This document shows, one piece after another, positions 37,687 through 38,300 of a stretch of DNA of 38,300 nt; the stretch's first letter is position 1; each line of letters starts with the position of its first letter. The position numbers and the translations under genes are program-made. Under the pieces are notes generated by a model. It saw nothing but the letters and a program-made list of their open reading frames with translations. It was not told the origin of the DNA and searched no databases. The stretch comes from Bacteroidales bacterium (GTDB lineage: Bacteria; Bacteroidota; Bacteroidia; Bacteroidales; VadinHA17): NCBI GenBank assembly GCA_012522155.1, contig JAAYKX010000269.1, forward strand, positions 1 to 38,300. The letters are read 5' to 3'.

Positions 37687-37932
37687 GTCTGCGGTAACCG
37701 TCTGTGTTTATTCCGCTATAATATTCCGGTTCATGCAGGAAAATCCATTTGCGAAAACTGTATTGCATATTCGCCGGTGATCCCTTTTATCAGGCCTGAA
37801 AAAATAACAGCAAGGTAACAGGCCGGATGCAGGAAAGCGGTAATACTGAATTTTGCCGGATCAGAACAGCAGCCTGTGAAATTCTAAACTGTCAGGAATA
37901 TATTTATTTTTACATTTTGAATAAAACATATT

Positions 37933-38300
37933 ATGACACCGACACGCACCTTCGATTATCTTGATATTCTCAAAAAAAAATTTCCCAAGGACGATATTTT
38001 TGCAAAATATTCCGGTGGTCAGTGGGTTAAAGTAAGTGTGGATGAATATATTGAAGCATCGTGGAACGTTGCCAGCGGGTTTTTGGCCAGGGGATACCAG
38101 GCCGGAGAAAAAATTATTGTGATCTGTAACAATCGTCCGGAGTGGAATTTTCTGGATATGGGCTGTACCTTGTCGCGGCTGATTTTTGTTCCCGTGTATT
38201 CCACCCTGAGCGAAAGTGAATTTCTTCATGTTTTTAATCACAGTGATGCAAAGCTTGTTGTTGCAGGAAACATGTCACTGTATAACAGACTGCTTCCTAT
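37933..38300 (+). CDS. AMP-dependent long-chain acyl-CoA synthetase, N-terminal part; truncated at window edge
   Basis: Manual translation MTPTRTFDYLDILKKKFPKDDIFAKYSGGQWVKVSVDEYIEASWNVASGFLARGYQAGEKIIVICNNRPEWNFLDMGCTLSRLIFVPVYSTLSESEFLHVFNHSDAKLVVAGNMSLYNRLLP. Confidence 0.85.
   Translation, partial: MTPTRTFDYLDILKKKFPKDDIFAKYSGGQWVKVSVDEYIEASWNVASGFLARGYQAGEKIIVICNNRPEWNFLDMGCTLSRLIFVPVYSTLSESEFLHVFNHSDAKLVVAGNMSLYNRLLP

Noticed and set aside
1-38300. CRISPR array, transposase/IS element, integrase, prophage, toxin-antitoxin or known defence genes
   Set aside because: None recognised in the ORF translations, and no regularly spaced repeat array seen by eye

Overview
This 38.3 kb window reads as ordinary Bacteroidota chromosome; codon usage, SusC/SusD, Tat-exported oxidoreductases and TAnnTTTG-like promoters all fit, but taxonomy is inference. 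I see about 29 intact protein genes, a truncated gene at each edge and one tRNA-Glu(UUC). Left third: sppA (partial), folK, radC, rpsT, an OmpA-type lipoprotein, tRNA-Glu, a cardiolipin-synthase-like PLD protein, an MBL-fold hydrolase and class I fumarase. Middle: a secreted nucleoside hydrolase, a tetraheme NapC/NirT-type cytochrome fused to an FGE/SUMF1-like domain, a SusC/SusD pair, a DUF6057-like membrane protein paired with a lipoprotein carrying a CxxCH motif and TolB-like repeats, and three consecutive Tat-exported proteins (GH109-like Gfo/Idh/MocA, a second Gfo/Idh/MocA, a TIM-barrel isomerase). Right third: a 6-phosphogluconolactonase-like lipoprotein, glpD-glpK-glpF, three secreted metallophosphoesterases, a secreted CotH-like protein, a class A PBP, an NlpC/P60 lipoprotein and the start of an acyl-CoA synthetase. 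The strongest candidates for something under-described are (i) the NapC::FGE-like fusion, whose FGE domain lacks the catalytic cysteine pair, next to an orphan SusCD locus with a second heme-motif protein; (ii) the divergent pair of a secreted PPP-type phosphatase and a secreted CotH-like kinase-fold candidate; and (iii) the Tat-exported oxidoreductase/isomerase triad. No CRISPR array, transposon, prophage or recognisable defence system was seen.
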